Below, one piece after another: positions 10,466-21,175 of a stretch of 64,000 bases of DNA (position 1 is the stretch's first letter; every line of letters begins with the position of its first letter). The notes under the pieces are model-generated. The model worked only from the letters and a program-made list of their open reading frames with translations, was not told where the DNA came from and did no database searches. A program made the translations under genes and the position numbers. Source of the stretch: Corylus avellana (taxonomy: Eukaryota > Streptophyta > Magnoliopsida > Fagales > Betulaceae); the NCBI RefSeq assembly GCF_901000735.1, contig NC_081542.1, positions 20,165,093-20,229,092 on the forward strand. Reading direction: 5' to 3'.

Positions 10466-11970
10466 GTCCCTTACGAATTGGAGACCCTTGATAAATTAAT
10501 TCAAGTATGAGAAATAATGGATGGCATGCATATATATTGTACTAGTTTTAGAGGTGTACACCATTAATTATTATTTTACCATACTTAATCCAAATCACAT
10601 AAACTAAAGAAATCATGAGAAAGGCAATGGGAATGAGCTTTTTCTTTTTTTCTTTTTTTTCTTTTTTTTCTTTTTTTTTTTTTTTTGTAAGAAAGAAGAT
10701 TTGTAACTCCGTAGGCCTTACAAACATGCACACATAAATAACTCTTGAAGTTTGATTTAGTTGAGCCTATGAAAATGTTAAAAATTCAAACTTTTGCTCA
10801 TACTGAGATGGTAATCATCTTGAAACTGACATTCCCCCATGGTTGACAACATATAATATGTATTAAGAACAGAATATGTAGGACTTATTACCTGAAAACT
10901 TTAGTTTTCTATCTCCCTCCTCGTTGGATGTCTTGTTTTGTGATCCACACTGGTCAGAAAAATATGTTCACACACTACGTAGTATATTTTGTAAAATATT
11001 AATCAAAAGATTAAATTTATTATTTTCTACCATGTGAGAAGGACAAGGGTGATGTAGGAGAATAATATTTAAGTGAATTTATTATTTATATTTTAGTTTT
11101 CCTGTTTTAATAAAGACTAAGTTTTCTCTTTTCCATTAGGATTTTTTCCTTTCTTTTCCAATTAGTATCTACTTAAGCTTTTGTGACAATACAACTGGAA
11201 ATTTGGAAAAGATGAGCTCCATTTGAAATGGTTATGTGCTGCAGTGCTATTTATAATTATATGAATGTCTTAATTCACACAATATAAAATATTATAATTA
11301 AACTCATTTGATAAACCATAATAGTTTGGAACTCCTAAATATATCATGATACATACTTATTTATCTAGGTGTCTGAGAATATAATCTTTACTTCATAAAA
11401 TACATTATTAAACGCAATGGCCACAGGTCAGACGCCCTCTCATGTGTGGCCTAAGGTGAGCAACTCGAAATAAACTAAGTAAACCTTCACTTAAAAATCT
11501 TTTATATATAAACAGAAAGATTCTTGTTTTCTACAAGCCAAACATGTGACTTTCCCTCAATTAACTTCTTTTCTTCCTTCTACTTTATTTCCCTGAACTT
11601 TCAAGTTATTTCCCAAATTTATTGATTTTGCTGCTGCTGATCATGTATGATACACACAATCGAATGAGCTATGGACAATGCAATTGTTAATTTTTTTTTT
11701 TTTTTACTTTTATTACATTTATTACATATATTGTTAAAATTATTGTGGCTGTAAAGCTACCAAGCAAATTGTTTATTCTGTAGTATATGATTCGGAAAAG
11801 AAAAATAAAAGATAAAAGTACAAGATGTTGTGCCTTAATTTGGTTGATTGCATTTTATTACAACTTTTGTTTATATTAGCATCCAACGATAGATAGGATT
11901 GCGCTCGGATTAAAATAAGTAATACGGGAATTTGAAAAAGGATCACGAAGTCTAATTAACTGTTAAATAT
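10466..11970. other. AT-rich intergenic, no gene
   Basis: Only short lysine- or phenylalanine-rich frames caused by homopolymers occur (for example the T-tract at 10641-10686). I see no conserved protein, RNA gene or complete element. Confidence 0.45.
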
Positions 11971-12406
11971 TGTTGTTGGGTTATGGATCAGCCATAGTCA
12001 AGACCAACAGACCCCTAACCCGGTCCAAGGTATAAGCCCATTAAGAACCAAGTCAATAGTTTCACCAAGACTGAATCAACCGTCATCACCAGTTTACCAC
12101 ATCATCAACATATGAATCCTCTCCCCACAATGCCACCAAGGCAGCTGTTCCCTAAAAGCCTATAAAAGGGAGTTCAACAAATTCGGTATAGGGGATCAAT
12201 TTTTATTCTCAGTAGTGGTAGCTTATGGTACCTTCAGACTCCACTGCTAACTTAAGCATCTGAGAGTCTCCGGCATCCAGTCCGGAGATCCCTTTGACAC
12301 TTTTTATTATGTTGTAGGAGCCCGAAGATCGACAGCAAAAGACACCCCGAAGAACACGAAGATTACACCAATCAAAGACTGTTGGAGGAAAAAAAGTGCA
12401 TCAACA
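11971..12406 (+). mobile_element. Solo LTR (probably Gypsy)
   Basis: 436 bp bounded by TGTTG...CAACA, with a 4-bp ATAT on both sides that fits a target duplication. It has a TATA-like box (CCTATAAAAGGG near 12160) and downstream promoter-proximal sequence, with no internal region or partner. Its 3' end (ACACCAATCAAAGACTGTTGG) matches the end of the solo LTR at 43354-44024, so the two are relatives. Solo LTRs form by recombination between the LTRs of a full element. Confidence 0.65.
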
Positions 12407-13043
12407 ATATGAACTAAAGTCTTCAATTCAATAAGCGAATCCGATAAAAGTTTCAACGCCATTTCTTATAACGAATATTGGTAAAATAATTATATAAATT
12501 TAATATTTCCTTATTACCAAACCATGTCTAATTTCTGAATAGATTCAAAGGGATCTGTAGAAAAAATTTGGTGACGACATTAGCCCATCAATTAGCTGAA
12601 CTATCAAGTTATCTCCCAAATTTAGGTAGAGATGTTGAATTTCTAATTATACTTATCCGCTCTTAACTGTTTATCTACTGCCAAAGCTTTGTGGAAGTAA
12701 CATTGAGACCCAACCCTAGTATCCAAAATCAAGAAGGGTACGCATGATTCCAAAAATAAGGAACAAAAGTGGAAAAGCAAAAGGTAAAGTCACATTATTT
12801 AACAATGATGGCCATGTCACATAAATACATTATTATTTCCGTTTCTCTAAAACCGCAAATTGGAAGGTTACACAGGCATGCATTCATCACGAAAACCTGT
12901 TAGCATTACAAATAATTGAGGGTTCATATCGTACTAGCAAAATATTAGTTTTAGCCTATAAATTAGACTTGGTTCCTATCAAAATAAACTTATATATATC
13001 TACCCAAAGCCTTGTTGAAATAATCTAGAACATTGAGAGTACT
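12407..13043. other. Intergenic, no gene recognised
   Basis: AT-rich sequence between a solo LTR and a TRIM array. No coding, RNA or repeat structure is supported. Confidence 0.4.
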
Positions 13044-13777
13044 TGTTGGTAGTCTTTGGCCTTTCTCAACCTCAAAAGCTAGTTCAAGAGGTGAGACTTT
13101 CTCTTACACTTATAAATTGACCACCATCCCCTTCCACAATTGATGTGGGATAATCCCAACAATCTCTCCCTGGTTGAATCTAGGCTCTAATACAAATGTT
13201 GGTAATCTTGTGCCTCTCTCAACCTCAAAAGCTGGCTTAAAAGGTGAGATTTTCCCGTAAACTTATAAATTGACCACCAGCTCCATCCACAATTGATGTG
13301 GGATAACACCAACAATCTTCACCTCACATATCGGGCCCTGGGTCGGAGCATTGTTAGACCGAGACTTGTTGGTTGAACCTAGTCTCTAATACTAGTGTTG
13401 GTGGTTTTGGGCATTTCTCAACCTCAAAAGTTAGCTTGTTGGTGGTTTTGGTCATTTCTCAACTTTAAAAGTTAGCTTAAGAGGTGAGGTTTTTCTTTAC
13501 ACTTACAAAGTGACTACCAGTCTCTTCCACAACTGATGAGAGATAACCCCAGTAATCTCCCTCTCACACATTGGACTCTGGGTTGGAGCAGAGACAACCC
13601 ATTTCTCCCATAGACTATTGGGCCAAGACTTATTTGTTGAACCTGGGCTTTGATACCAGTCTTGGTGGTCTTGGGCCTCTCTCAACTTCAAACGTTAGCT
13701 CAAGAGATGCTGTTTTTTTCTCACACTTATAAACTGACAACCAACTTATTCCACAACCGATGTGAGATACCTCAACA
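13044..13777 (-). mobile_element. Tandem TRIM retrotransposon array (five LTR copies)
   Basis: A ~115-bp motif recurs at 13044, 13198, 13397 (truncated), 13439 and 13662. Its minus-strand reading starts TGTTGAGGTATCTCACATCG and ends near CCACCAA. Between copies lie short internal stretches of about 40-100 bp. On the minus strand these start with a primer-binding-like TGGTATCAAAGCCCAGGTTC (ending near 13640) and include CTCTGCTCCAACCCAGAGTC. LTR-internal-LTR units sharing LTRs in tandem are the pattern produced by recombination of terminal-repeat retrotransposons in miniature. They carry no coding capacity. Flanks GTACT/AGACT are only a weak candidate target duplication. Confidence 0.65.
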
Positions 13778-13930
13778 AGACTAAATCCTAACATCCAAAA
13801 ATTATGAAGTGTACCAATATACGGCACAAGTATATTATGATCATCTACTTTTTTTTTAGATCATCCACGTGTGATGCTCATCATTGTCATGCCCCAAAGT
13901 CCACAGCAGCACATAACACCTACTTAGGCC

Positions 13931-14888
13931 TGATTTTACACTTTTTAAAAATATTTCCTTCTTCCAACTCTTTTCACCTAAGAACCAATTGTTCATACCA
14001 CCAAATCATTTGTAAGCATCAATTAAAGCTAGATAACAACCCAAGAATAATTAATAATAAAACACACTTCCTCATTAAAATACTTTGTAGCTGTAAAAGA
14101 CAATAAATTAGAAATCCCAATTCGTCTATAAGATTTATTTCCCATGCCAACAGCATAAACTAGGTCCAATATATTTAGAATGTATACACTCCCAAGTCTC
14201 AAATTCCAACAAAACAAATAACAAACACCATGACATACTTATATATTGAATTCACTCCAACATTCAGCCATAGAGTATCTCAACCTTTTAATAAGAAAAG
14301 GAAAATAAATCCTAATTGGAAAAGGAAAATAAATCCTAATAGGAAAAGGAAAAACCCAATCCTTATTGAAAAAAGAAAATTAAAACACATATGCATAATT
14401 AAGACCACCTGCTTAATCTGAAAAATTTAAAAGAAACAAGGATTAGCTAACGCCCAGTAGGTAGCATAGATAATGGGGTTAGAGGAATTGAAAGTTTAAA
14501 CAAAATAATGTTTCATAGTCCAAAATACTCATGTGAGTAAATAAAATTCCCATAAAAGAATATTTTTGCATTAATTTATCCAACGTCACATTATAAGGTA
14601 ATCACCCTTATGCCACGAAGACATCAGTTAATCACAAACCAAGGATATATTTACAAAAATGCTCATAGTTTTAGCTAATTTCCATGTAAAATTCCATAAA
14701 AAAATATTGATAAATTCTCATTAAACTTTGATAATTAATGCCCAAAATTCCAAAACAAAATCAAGTGGCAGGAAACTTGATAGTTGTTCGAATAATGGTT
14801 GGCTGTAAGAGAAAAGTGAGCTTTGAACCCAGTGTTTCATAATTCTCTTTTCCATTCTTGTTCATTTTTGGGAGAGTGACGTCATGGC
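13931..14888. repeat. Duplicated ~0.95 kb segment, copy 1
   Basis: Nearly collinear with 28100-29078, with shared landmarks such as CCTTCTTCCAACTCTTTTCAC, TAACGCCCAGTAGGTAGCAT and GGGAGAGTGACGTCATGGCC. It precedes a block of exon-like units at 15.9-17.4 kb, as copy 2 precedes 29.7-32.8 kb. No convincing protein is encoded; the short lysine-rich frames reflect AAGGAAAA-type motifs. Confidence 0.85.
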
Positions 14889-15107
14889 CGGCCTCTATTC
14901 AAAGAATGTGAATGTACTGATTGAGTGGTAAAAAGTGGTCAAAACTACCAATTTTCATTTCTTTTAAAGTCAACCAATATTCAAAGAATGTGAATGTACT
15001 GATTCACCCACTTCCAATCAATAGACAGAAATATTTGGAGGCTGTGAATGTAAAAGAGACGTGACGGAGGAATTTTTGTCTGTGTTCTCTTCAAGCTTGT
15101 GAATTGT
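14889..15107. repeat. Short direct repeat and left arm of an inverted repeat
   Basis: ATTCAAAGAATGTGAATGTA occurs at about 14897 and 14979, roughly 82 bp apart. The stretch 15028-15060 (AATATTTGGAGGCTGTGAAT) is the inverse of 15447-15480, so the TRIM at 15108-15435 sits in the loop of an inverted repeat. Confidence 0.6.
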
Positions 15108-15435
15108 TGAGGAATAATTTCACATTACTTGTGGAAAAGACCTTGGGTATGTTTATAAGGAATGGGCAACCCTCTCCTTTAGAACTGGTTTTATGAGATG
15201 AGTTAGGCCCATAAATTTTTTCATGGTATCAGAGCCTACCACAGGATAAATGTGGCCCACACTACTTACCCCATGACAAGGATCGGGAAAAATACCGGCC
15301 TGTACGTGAGGGAGGATGTATAGGAAGAATCTCACATTGCCTGTGGACAAGACCTTTGGTATGTTTATAAGAAATTGACAACCCTCTCCTTTAGAACCAA
15401 TTTTATGAGATAAGTTAGGCCTACAAATTTCTTCA
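15108..15435 (+). mobile_element. TRIM (miniature LTR retrotransposon)
   Basis: Two ~117-bp LTRs (15108-15223, 15317-15435), each TG...CA, share stretches such as TTCACATTACTTGTGG / CTCACATTGCCTGTGG and CAACCCTCTCCTTTAGAAC. The left one is followed directly by TGGTATCAGAGCC (primer binding site). A purine-rich GTGAGGGAGGATG precedes the right one. The 93-bp internal region codes for nothing. No clear target duplication is visible. Confidence 0.8.
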
Positions 15436-15525
15436 TGAATGCTTTCTCTTCTATATTCACAACCTCCAAATATTTCTTTCTGGAAGTAAAGAAGGAATGA
15501 AAAACTTTCTTTCTCTGTTTATTAG

Positions 15526-15710
15526 GAGTAATTCTAAGTGGCTTACTTGTGTCCTATTTATGTCCTACTAGGAGTCTAAGAATGATGTGAATATTAAAAT
15601 TACCCTTTGATCAAAATTCAATAATGATCAATCAAAAGTCCAATGGTAATTTTAATAGCCACATCATTTTTAATAGGATACAAGTAGGTCCCCTAGAATT
15701 ACAATTACTC
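15526..15710. mobile_element. Small MITE, Mutator-like (9-bp target duplication)
   Basis: 185 bp with inverted ends GAGTAATTCTAAGTGG... and its diverged inverse. It is flanked by GTTTATTAG (15517-15525) and GTTTATTGG (15711-15719), a 9-bp duplication with one mismatch. A relative lies at 27101-27282. Confidence 0.7.
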
Positions 15711-15901
15711 GTTTATTGGTTGTAGATGAAGAAAAAGTGTTAAAATAAGTGTTCTAATTATTATAGGCGGTCACTGTGCGTGTGATTTAAGTGAGAATTT
15801 ATTGGATTGAGATCTTCTCCATTTTGTAAGACCTAGTTGGAGTGTCTTTTAATGTGGACGACAAAACTCTGATAGACCCAATGCTTCAATATGACAAATA
15901 C

Positions 15902-16042
15902 CTTAGGCAGCTGTTGTTTAGCGTCCAGCAGTTGCCCGGCAGGCAGGAGGCCATGTTGCAGTACGGGGTGGGTACATCCCCAATAACGTATTATGCACCG
16001 GATGTACCGCCGAGTGTACTACACTAGAATGCATTGCTGCCC
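15902..16042 (-). pseudogene. Exon-like repeat unit U1 (broken)
   Basis: 141 nt between the conserved acceptor context (GATTCTACAAG, inverse at 16043 on) and a GTATTTG donor. In the phase shared with other units it begins after the acceptor with A-M (AAMHSSVVHSAVHPVHN) but stops before the donor. It is diverged from U5/U6, and no product is recognised. It may be a terminal exon or a dead copy. Confidence 0.35.
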
Positions 16043-16872
16043 CTTGTAGAATCAGTAAGTCTAAATAGTGTTAGAACAAACGCCCAACGTCACCAATGCA
16101 TGGCACCAAAGATTAATTCTCAACAACTCAATGATATGTCTATAAATTAAGTATATATCTCACCCAATAATGAACGAACTAGCCATAACGTAATGCGCCT
16201 CCATTCATTATATTTTTGCACTATATATGTATGCAATTCTATTTTCTTAAAAAAAAAAAAAAACTACGACCGTCATGCAAAAAAGTTAGATGTTTCAAAA
16301 TTCAAAAGAATTCGGTCATGACTAAAAGTTCAATGAATAAAAAATTATGCGAAAGTTACCTACAAATTATGTGAGACAAAATTTTAATTATTTGTCCTTT
16401 AACATGCGAAAAACACGTTTTTTTTTTTTTTTTAGTATGTTCTTCTATAACATGCTCAAATCACACCTGACACTTTCAAAGACTAAATTAGAAAAATCCA
16501 TATAATCCAATTTGTAAAAAAATTATATAAAAAAAATTCAATGGCGAATTACAAATTTTCTTCTCTTGCCTAAGCCTAACTTAAATTTAAAAGAAATGGT
16601 TTTTATTTATTTTTTTCTAACTTAAAATTCCGTCTCCATTAATCGGGGTAGCCTTCTGGGAGCTTTGTGATATATAAAACATTGTATGCTCATCTAAGAA
16701 TATTCCATATGTAGTACAATATAGTTAGTGACACACAAACACCCAACATTACGAATGGCACCACTCTAGAAGTTGACAGTTTTTATATTATTAAAGTATT
16801 GATTAAATGATTAAATTCTTTGTATCAGATAATATATGCAAACACACATCCGAAGTCTCAAATGACAAATAC

Positions 16873-17035
16873 CTGATAATATGGAGGAAAAACCACTTGT
16901 CTGGCTTATATTGTGTGACCCCCAATTGGAAGGATATAATGTTGTTGCTGGCTTACGTACAGGATGGGAATATTACCCCTAACGGATTAGCAACCGGACG
17001 TGCCTCCGAGAGTCGTCGATTAGTACCCATTTGCC
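16873..17035 (-). pseudogene. Exon-like repeat unit U2 (broken)
   Basis: 163 nt with the same acceptor and donor as its siblings. The start reads QMGTNRRLSEARPVANP, but the length is not a multiple of three and the conserved frame hits a stop midway. The ending (TSGFSSILS) is in a different frame, so it has suffered a frameshift. Confidence 0.35.
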
Positions 17036-17282
17036 CTTGTAGAATCAGTAAAACTAATTAGTATATATGTCACCCAATAATGAACTAACTAGCTATAACT
17101 TAGGCTCTTCCATTCATTATGTTGTTGCACTATATATGTATCATGTATGTCTATTTTCTAACAGTTTCTATATGTCTAAAAGCCCTAAAACACCTTAAAT
17201 CTCATAACATGAAAATTTTCTAATTGGATGCATGATATATGGAAACACACACATCCGCAGGTTTAAAATGACAAATATATAC

Positions 17283-17411
17283 CTGAAGAGGAAAAGCTAC
17301 TTGTTTGGGAAGGATTCGATAATATTCCTTGCCCACGGGATGGGAACACGCCCACAAGCGTATTAGGCACGTGAGGTTTCTCCGAGAGTGCTTGACTAGC
17401 AGGCATTTTCC
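17283..17411 (-). CDS. Exon-like repeat unit U3 (open)
   Basis: 129 nt, a multiple of three, open throughout in the shared 1-1 phase: KMPASQALSEKPHVPNTL ... SNPSQTSSFSSS. The acceptor context is TGTGATTCTACAAG and the donor GTATAT. It resembles U7 (KMPTNQRHSERRQ) at its start and U2 in its middle. The peptide is polar (Ser/Pro/Asn-rich) with no known domain. Whether it is transcribed is unknown. Confidence 0.4.
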
Positions 17412-17439
17412 CTTGTAGAATCACAGTAAGTCAACCACA

Positions 17440-18806
17440 ACCTTCATTTAAAAAGTTAGATGTCTCTAAATTCCAATGAATTTGGTCACTAAATTCCAAT
17501 GATCAATGAATAAAAATTGGACGAAAATTTGCCCACAAATTGGATTGTAAGAAAACTTTTTCAATTCAATTTCTTAAAGTGTCATGTGTCACTTTATATG
17601 TAAGAAATACATGGTTTTTTTTTTTTTTTTTTTTAAGTTGTATGTGCTTCTAGGTGCTTTTTGAATAGAATTAATAAAAGAGGGATGATAGAAACCCAAC
17701 TATTTTGCCTAACAAATGTCCAACTTTTTCCTTCTTTTGTAATTTTTTTTTTTTAAAAAAAAAAAAGAAAAAAGAAATGTCATTATTATGAAGAAAAATA
17801 CCATTTTTTTTTTCTTTTTTAAAAAATAGCAAAAAACAAAAGGACCGGAAATAGATATTATTGCTTAGACATTTTTTCATTTTTTCATTTTTTATTTTGT
17901 TTTTTTTTAATTACAAAAAAAGGCAAAAGTTCGACATTTGTTGGGCAAAATAGTTGGACCTTTATCATTTCTCTTAATAAAATAGTAGCTTATAAATCGC
18001 GTCAGGGATTTTCCTCATTATAATTTATTGTAAAAGTCTTTAAATGATTATCAAAAACCAATTATCTTTCCCTAATTAATTGGCTATTAAAAATGAAAAA
18101 TCTTCGAAAGAATATTTTGAACCATATTTCTTTACTTAATTAACAGCATAAACCCACATATCAAATAAAAGTTCATCAAGTTTAATCATTTTAAATTGGG
18201 TCGTAACGAAAAAAAAAAAGTTTCTTTTACGTTATATATGTCAAGGATGGTTGGAAGAAAAAACAAAATAAATAAACTACTCAATGAACAACCATGTAAA
18301 CTAAAAAAATCATCATACCTAGTACTAAAAATAATGATAATAAACTCTCTCTCACTATCATTTCCCTAAATTTAGTGCAAAATTTAGAAAGAAAAAGTAA
18401 TCAATATTTTGAATAAACAAAATTATATAAATTAGAATTAAAAAAAAAAAAAAAAAAAGGGACAAAAACCGAAATGGAAGAACAAAACCACAAAAAATAA
18501 AGACAAAAAACGAAAAATGAAAAATGCTAATATAATGAAAAAGAATTGTCGTCTGTCAGGCCCTAGCTAGGTGAACAGCCCATCGGGACTTTCGGTACCG
18601 ACGGGCATTAATTAATTGGTTACGATGTGCGAACATGATTGATTATATATATCATACTAATGAATCAAATTAAGAAGATTCTAGCAAGAATTCAAGAGTC
18701 AACTGCCAGATGTCATCCAAGAAAGAATATTTGCCTAATTGATCATGAAGATCTCATGCATAATCTATTCCAATAATATTTTCATCTTTATATTTACATG
18801 ACTATC
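17440..18806. other. Very AT-rich intergenic, no gene
   Basis: Long T/A runs (17611-17633, 17741-17765, 18440-18460) dominate. 17700-17960 is a loose palindrome (CCAACTATTTTGCCTAACAAATG ... inverse near 17935-17957) about 260 bp long, probably a decayed MITE. No gene is supported. Confidence 0.4.
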
Positions 18807-18825
18807 AAGTATTTTTGTAATTATT
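18807..18825. repeat. LINE target-site duplication, left copy
   Basis: AAGTATTTTTGTAATTATT, identical to 25351-25369. Confidence 0.93.
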
Positions 18826-18912
18826 CTTCTCTCTAGGTTTTCTCTCTGAAACCTAAAGGTGAAGCTCTATCTCTTATCTTTTGGTGAGAAGCCGTGTTGT
18901 TTATCTAGAACC

Positions 18913-21161
18913 ATGAGTCATACAGCGGAAGATCTGGCAGACCTTTGGGAGAAATTCAGTTTGGTTGAAGAAGAGCAAGTGGGGGTTGATATTTCGAAGC
19001 AGGAAATTGATACTGTGGTGTCCTTGGGGTTGTCGTGTCTTGAAGGGAAATTGGTGGCGGATAGACTAGTGGGGAAGGAGATCATAAAAATCTCATTAAT
19101 TCGGGCATGGCGTCCTACAGGTTGTGTCACTTTCAAAGCATTGGGGCCAAACATATTTCTTGTTGAGTTTGAGCACTCCTGGGATAAGTCCAGGATATTG
19201 GAGGGACAGTCGTGGACTTTTGATGGGCATCTTTTTTCTCTAGTAGACTTTGATGGGGTGACGCCTCTTCACCAGTTGGAGTTTGAAAAAGCGGCCTTTT
19301 GGGTCGAATTTTCAATCTTCCTCTGGGGCGTATGGGCAAGGAGACTGGGCGCCAGATTGGAGCAACCATTGGCTAAGTCAAGGAGGTTGATGTGAATGAA
19401 GATGGAGTCGGGTGGGGTGAAATTTTGAGGGTGAGAATTGTCCTAGACTTATCAAAACCCTTATCTCGGGGCCAATTCTTGAAACTAAAGGATAAATCAA
19501 TTTGGGTATCTTTTCAGTATGAAGAGATTCTGAAATTTTGTTGTGACTGCAGGGTGATCCATCACGGTATAAGGGGTGTGCAGCATTGGGCAAAAAACGG
19601 CAATATGGGAGGGATGCAGAACCAAAATTCAGCCCATGACTGAGGGTCATGTCTCAGTAACGACGATATGGAGGTAGCAAGCCTTGGCAGTATGGAGGGA
19701 GGACAGAAGCGAAGAATGAGGTGAACAGATACCATTCGAAGACTGAACAGGGTGATGCAAACAGTGGATATGCCGGACTGGGTGGTGGCCGGAATGCTAA
19801 CAGAACAGCGTCAACGCCAGAAGAGGATAAGGGTAATTCGGGGATTCAAAAAGTATGGGTGATATTAATCGAGTAGCCGTTGATTGCATAAATCCTCCTC
19901 TAGATGGTAAGAAGGCAGTAATGGCAGGAAAGGGGAAAGTACATATACCTTCCTCAAACTACCACTCAATTGACAATGTCCCCCCCAAACTTTCAATTGC
20001 GACAATCTACCCTCCAAACTACCAAAACATTGCCAATGTCCCCCTCAATGACGAAAGTACCCTTGGTAAAATTAAAAAAAATACTAAAATTTCTGGAAAA
20101 ACCTAAAATAAAATAAATAAATAAAATCTTTTTATAAGAAAACAAATTTAAAAATTTCGATTTTTTATTTATTTATAAAAATTGAAAATTTTTCACTTTT
20201 TTTTTTGAAAAAAAAAAAAATTCTTTTATAACTTTTAAATAAAAATTTCCGTTTTAAAAAACAAAAAAAATTCATTTAAAAAAAATTTCGTTTTTTAAAA
20301 CATATTTAAAAAATTAAAATAAAAAAAAAATCGTTTTTTTTTTAAATAAAATTTTCCATTTAAAAAAAAAAAAAACGTTTTTTAAAAGAATTAAAATTTT
20401 CGTTTTTATTTTTTTATTTTTTTGAATTTTCGGGATATTTTTGTCATATTAAGAAATATATAGGGGCATTTTGATCTTTTTGCTAGCTTTGGGGGAAATA
20501 TTGACAATGTGTTCGTAATTTGGGGGGTACATTGTCGCAATTGAAAGTTTGAAGGAGACATTATCAATTGAGTGGTAGTTTGAGAGAGATATGTGGACTT
20601 TACCCGGCAGGAAATAAAGGGGACGTTATTATAGAGAATACTCAATCGCTCCATAAGGAAGGTAATGGCGATTCTAACCAATCCCATGATGTGGGGGATC
20701 CGATTGCGGAGGCTAAAAATGAGGAGAGAAATAAGGGGGGAGCGTCAAACATTTATGTTGGTCAATGGGATAACATTAAAGAAAAGATGATTTGGAATCT
20801 GATGGAGGGAAACAAGGAAGGAAATTTCAAAAAGAGCATGGAAGAGACCACATCACCAAAAATTAGCCACGTGGCTGACTTCAATTTAGTTGGGGAATTT
20901 TTACATGCAACCTCTACTGGGCCGATCCTAGGCGAGACTAATGCAAAAGCTCCTGCGGCAAGTTCTATGTTTCATGGGCCAATCAGCCTAGTGGGGGGGA
21001 AGAGACGGGGGTGCGAGGTTGAAAAGGATTGGAAAAGAGAAGGGGATAGGAGTGAGGCTCCAGTTTATGGGCATGAAGAAAACTTTGGTAGGAAACGTGC
21101 CAGAGCTACAACGAATGTGTCTAGGATGGAGAATTATGTTATGGCGGAGGCTGCGGTGTAG
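18913..21161 (+). pseudogene. LINE ORF1 (DUF4283-like region plus zinc knuckle), broken
   Basis: ATG at 18913 in good context (ACCATGAGT). The N-terminus reads LADLWEKFSLVEEEQVG, then the conserved WRPTGCVTFKALG and GQSWTFDGHLFSL of plant LINE ORF1. Frame is lost near 19315 (expected FWV-x-IFNLPLG), a stop interrupts at about 19375, and the frame resumes at VDVNEDGVGWGEILRVRIV. A zinc knuckle follows in altered form (KFCCDCRVIHHGIRGV, about 19530-19580; the last cysteine is replaced). The MITE at 19932-20605 splits the C-terminal part, which continues after it to a stop at 21159-21161. In the family this protein binds the element's RNA. Confidence 0.85.
19932..20605. mobile_element. Mutator-like MITE nested in the LINE
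   Basis: 674 bp with long terminal inverted repeats (left includes CTCAAACTACCACTCAATTG at about 19953, right its inverse at about 20560-20580). It is flanked by a perfect 9-bp duplication GGCAGGAAA (19923-19931, 20606-20614). The core is an extreme A/T region. The host LINE reading frame is recognisable on both sides, confirming insertion after the LINE. There is no transposase. Confidence 0.92.
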
Positions 21162-21175
21162 CGCCTCCATTCACA

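Noticed and set aside
17671..17880. Minus-strand short frame
   Set aside because: Made of homopolymer-derived K and F runs in a loose palindrome.
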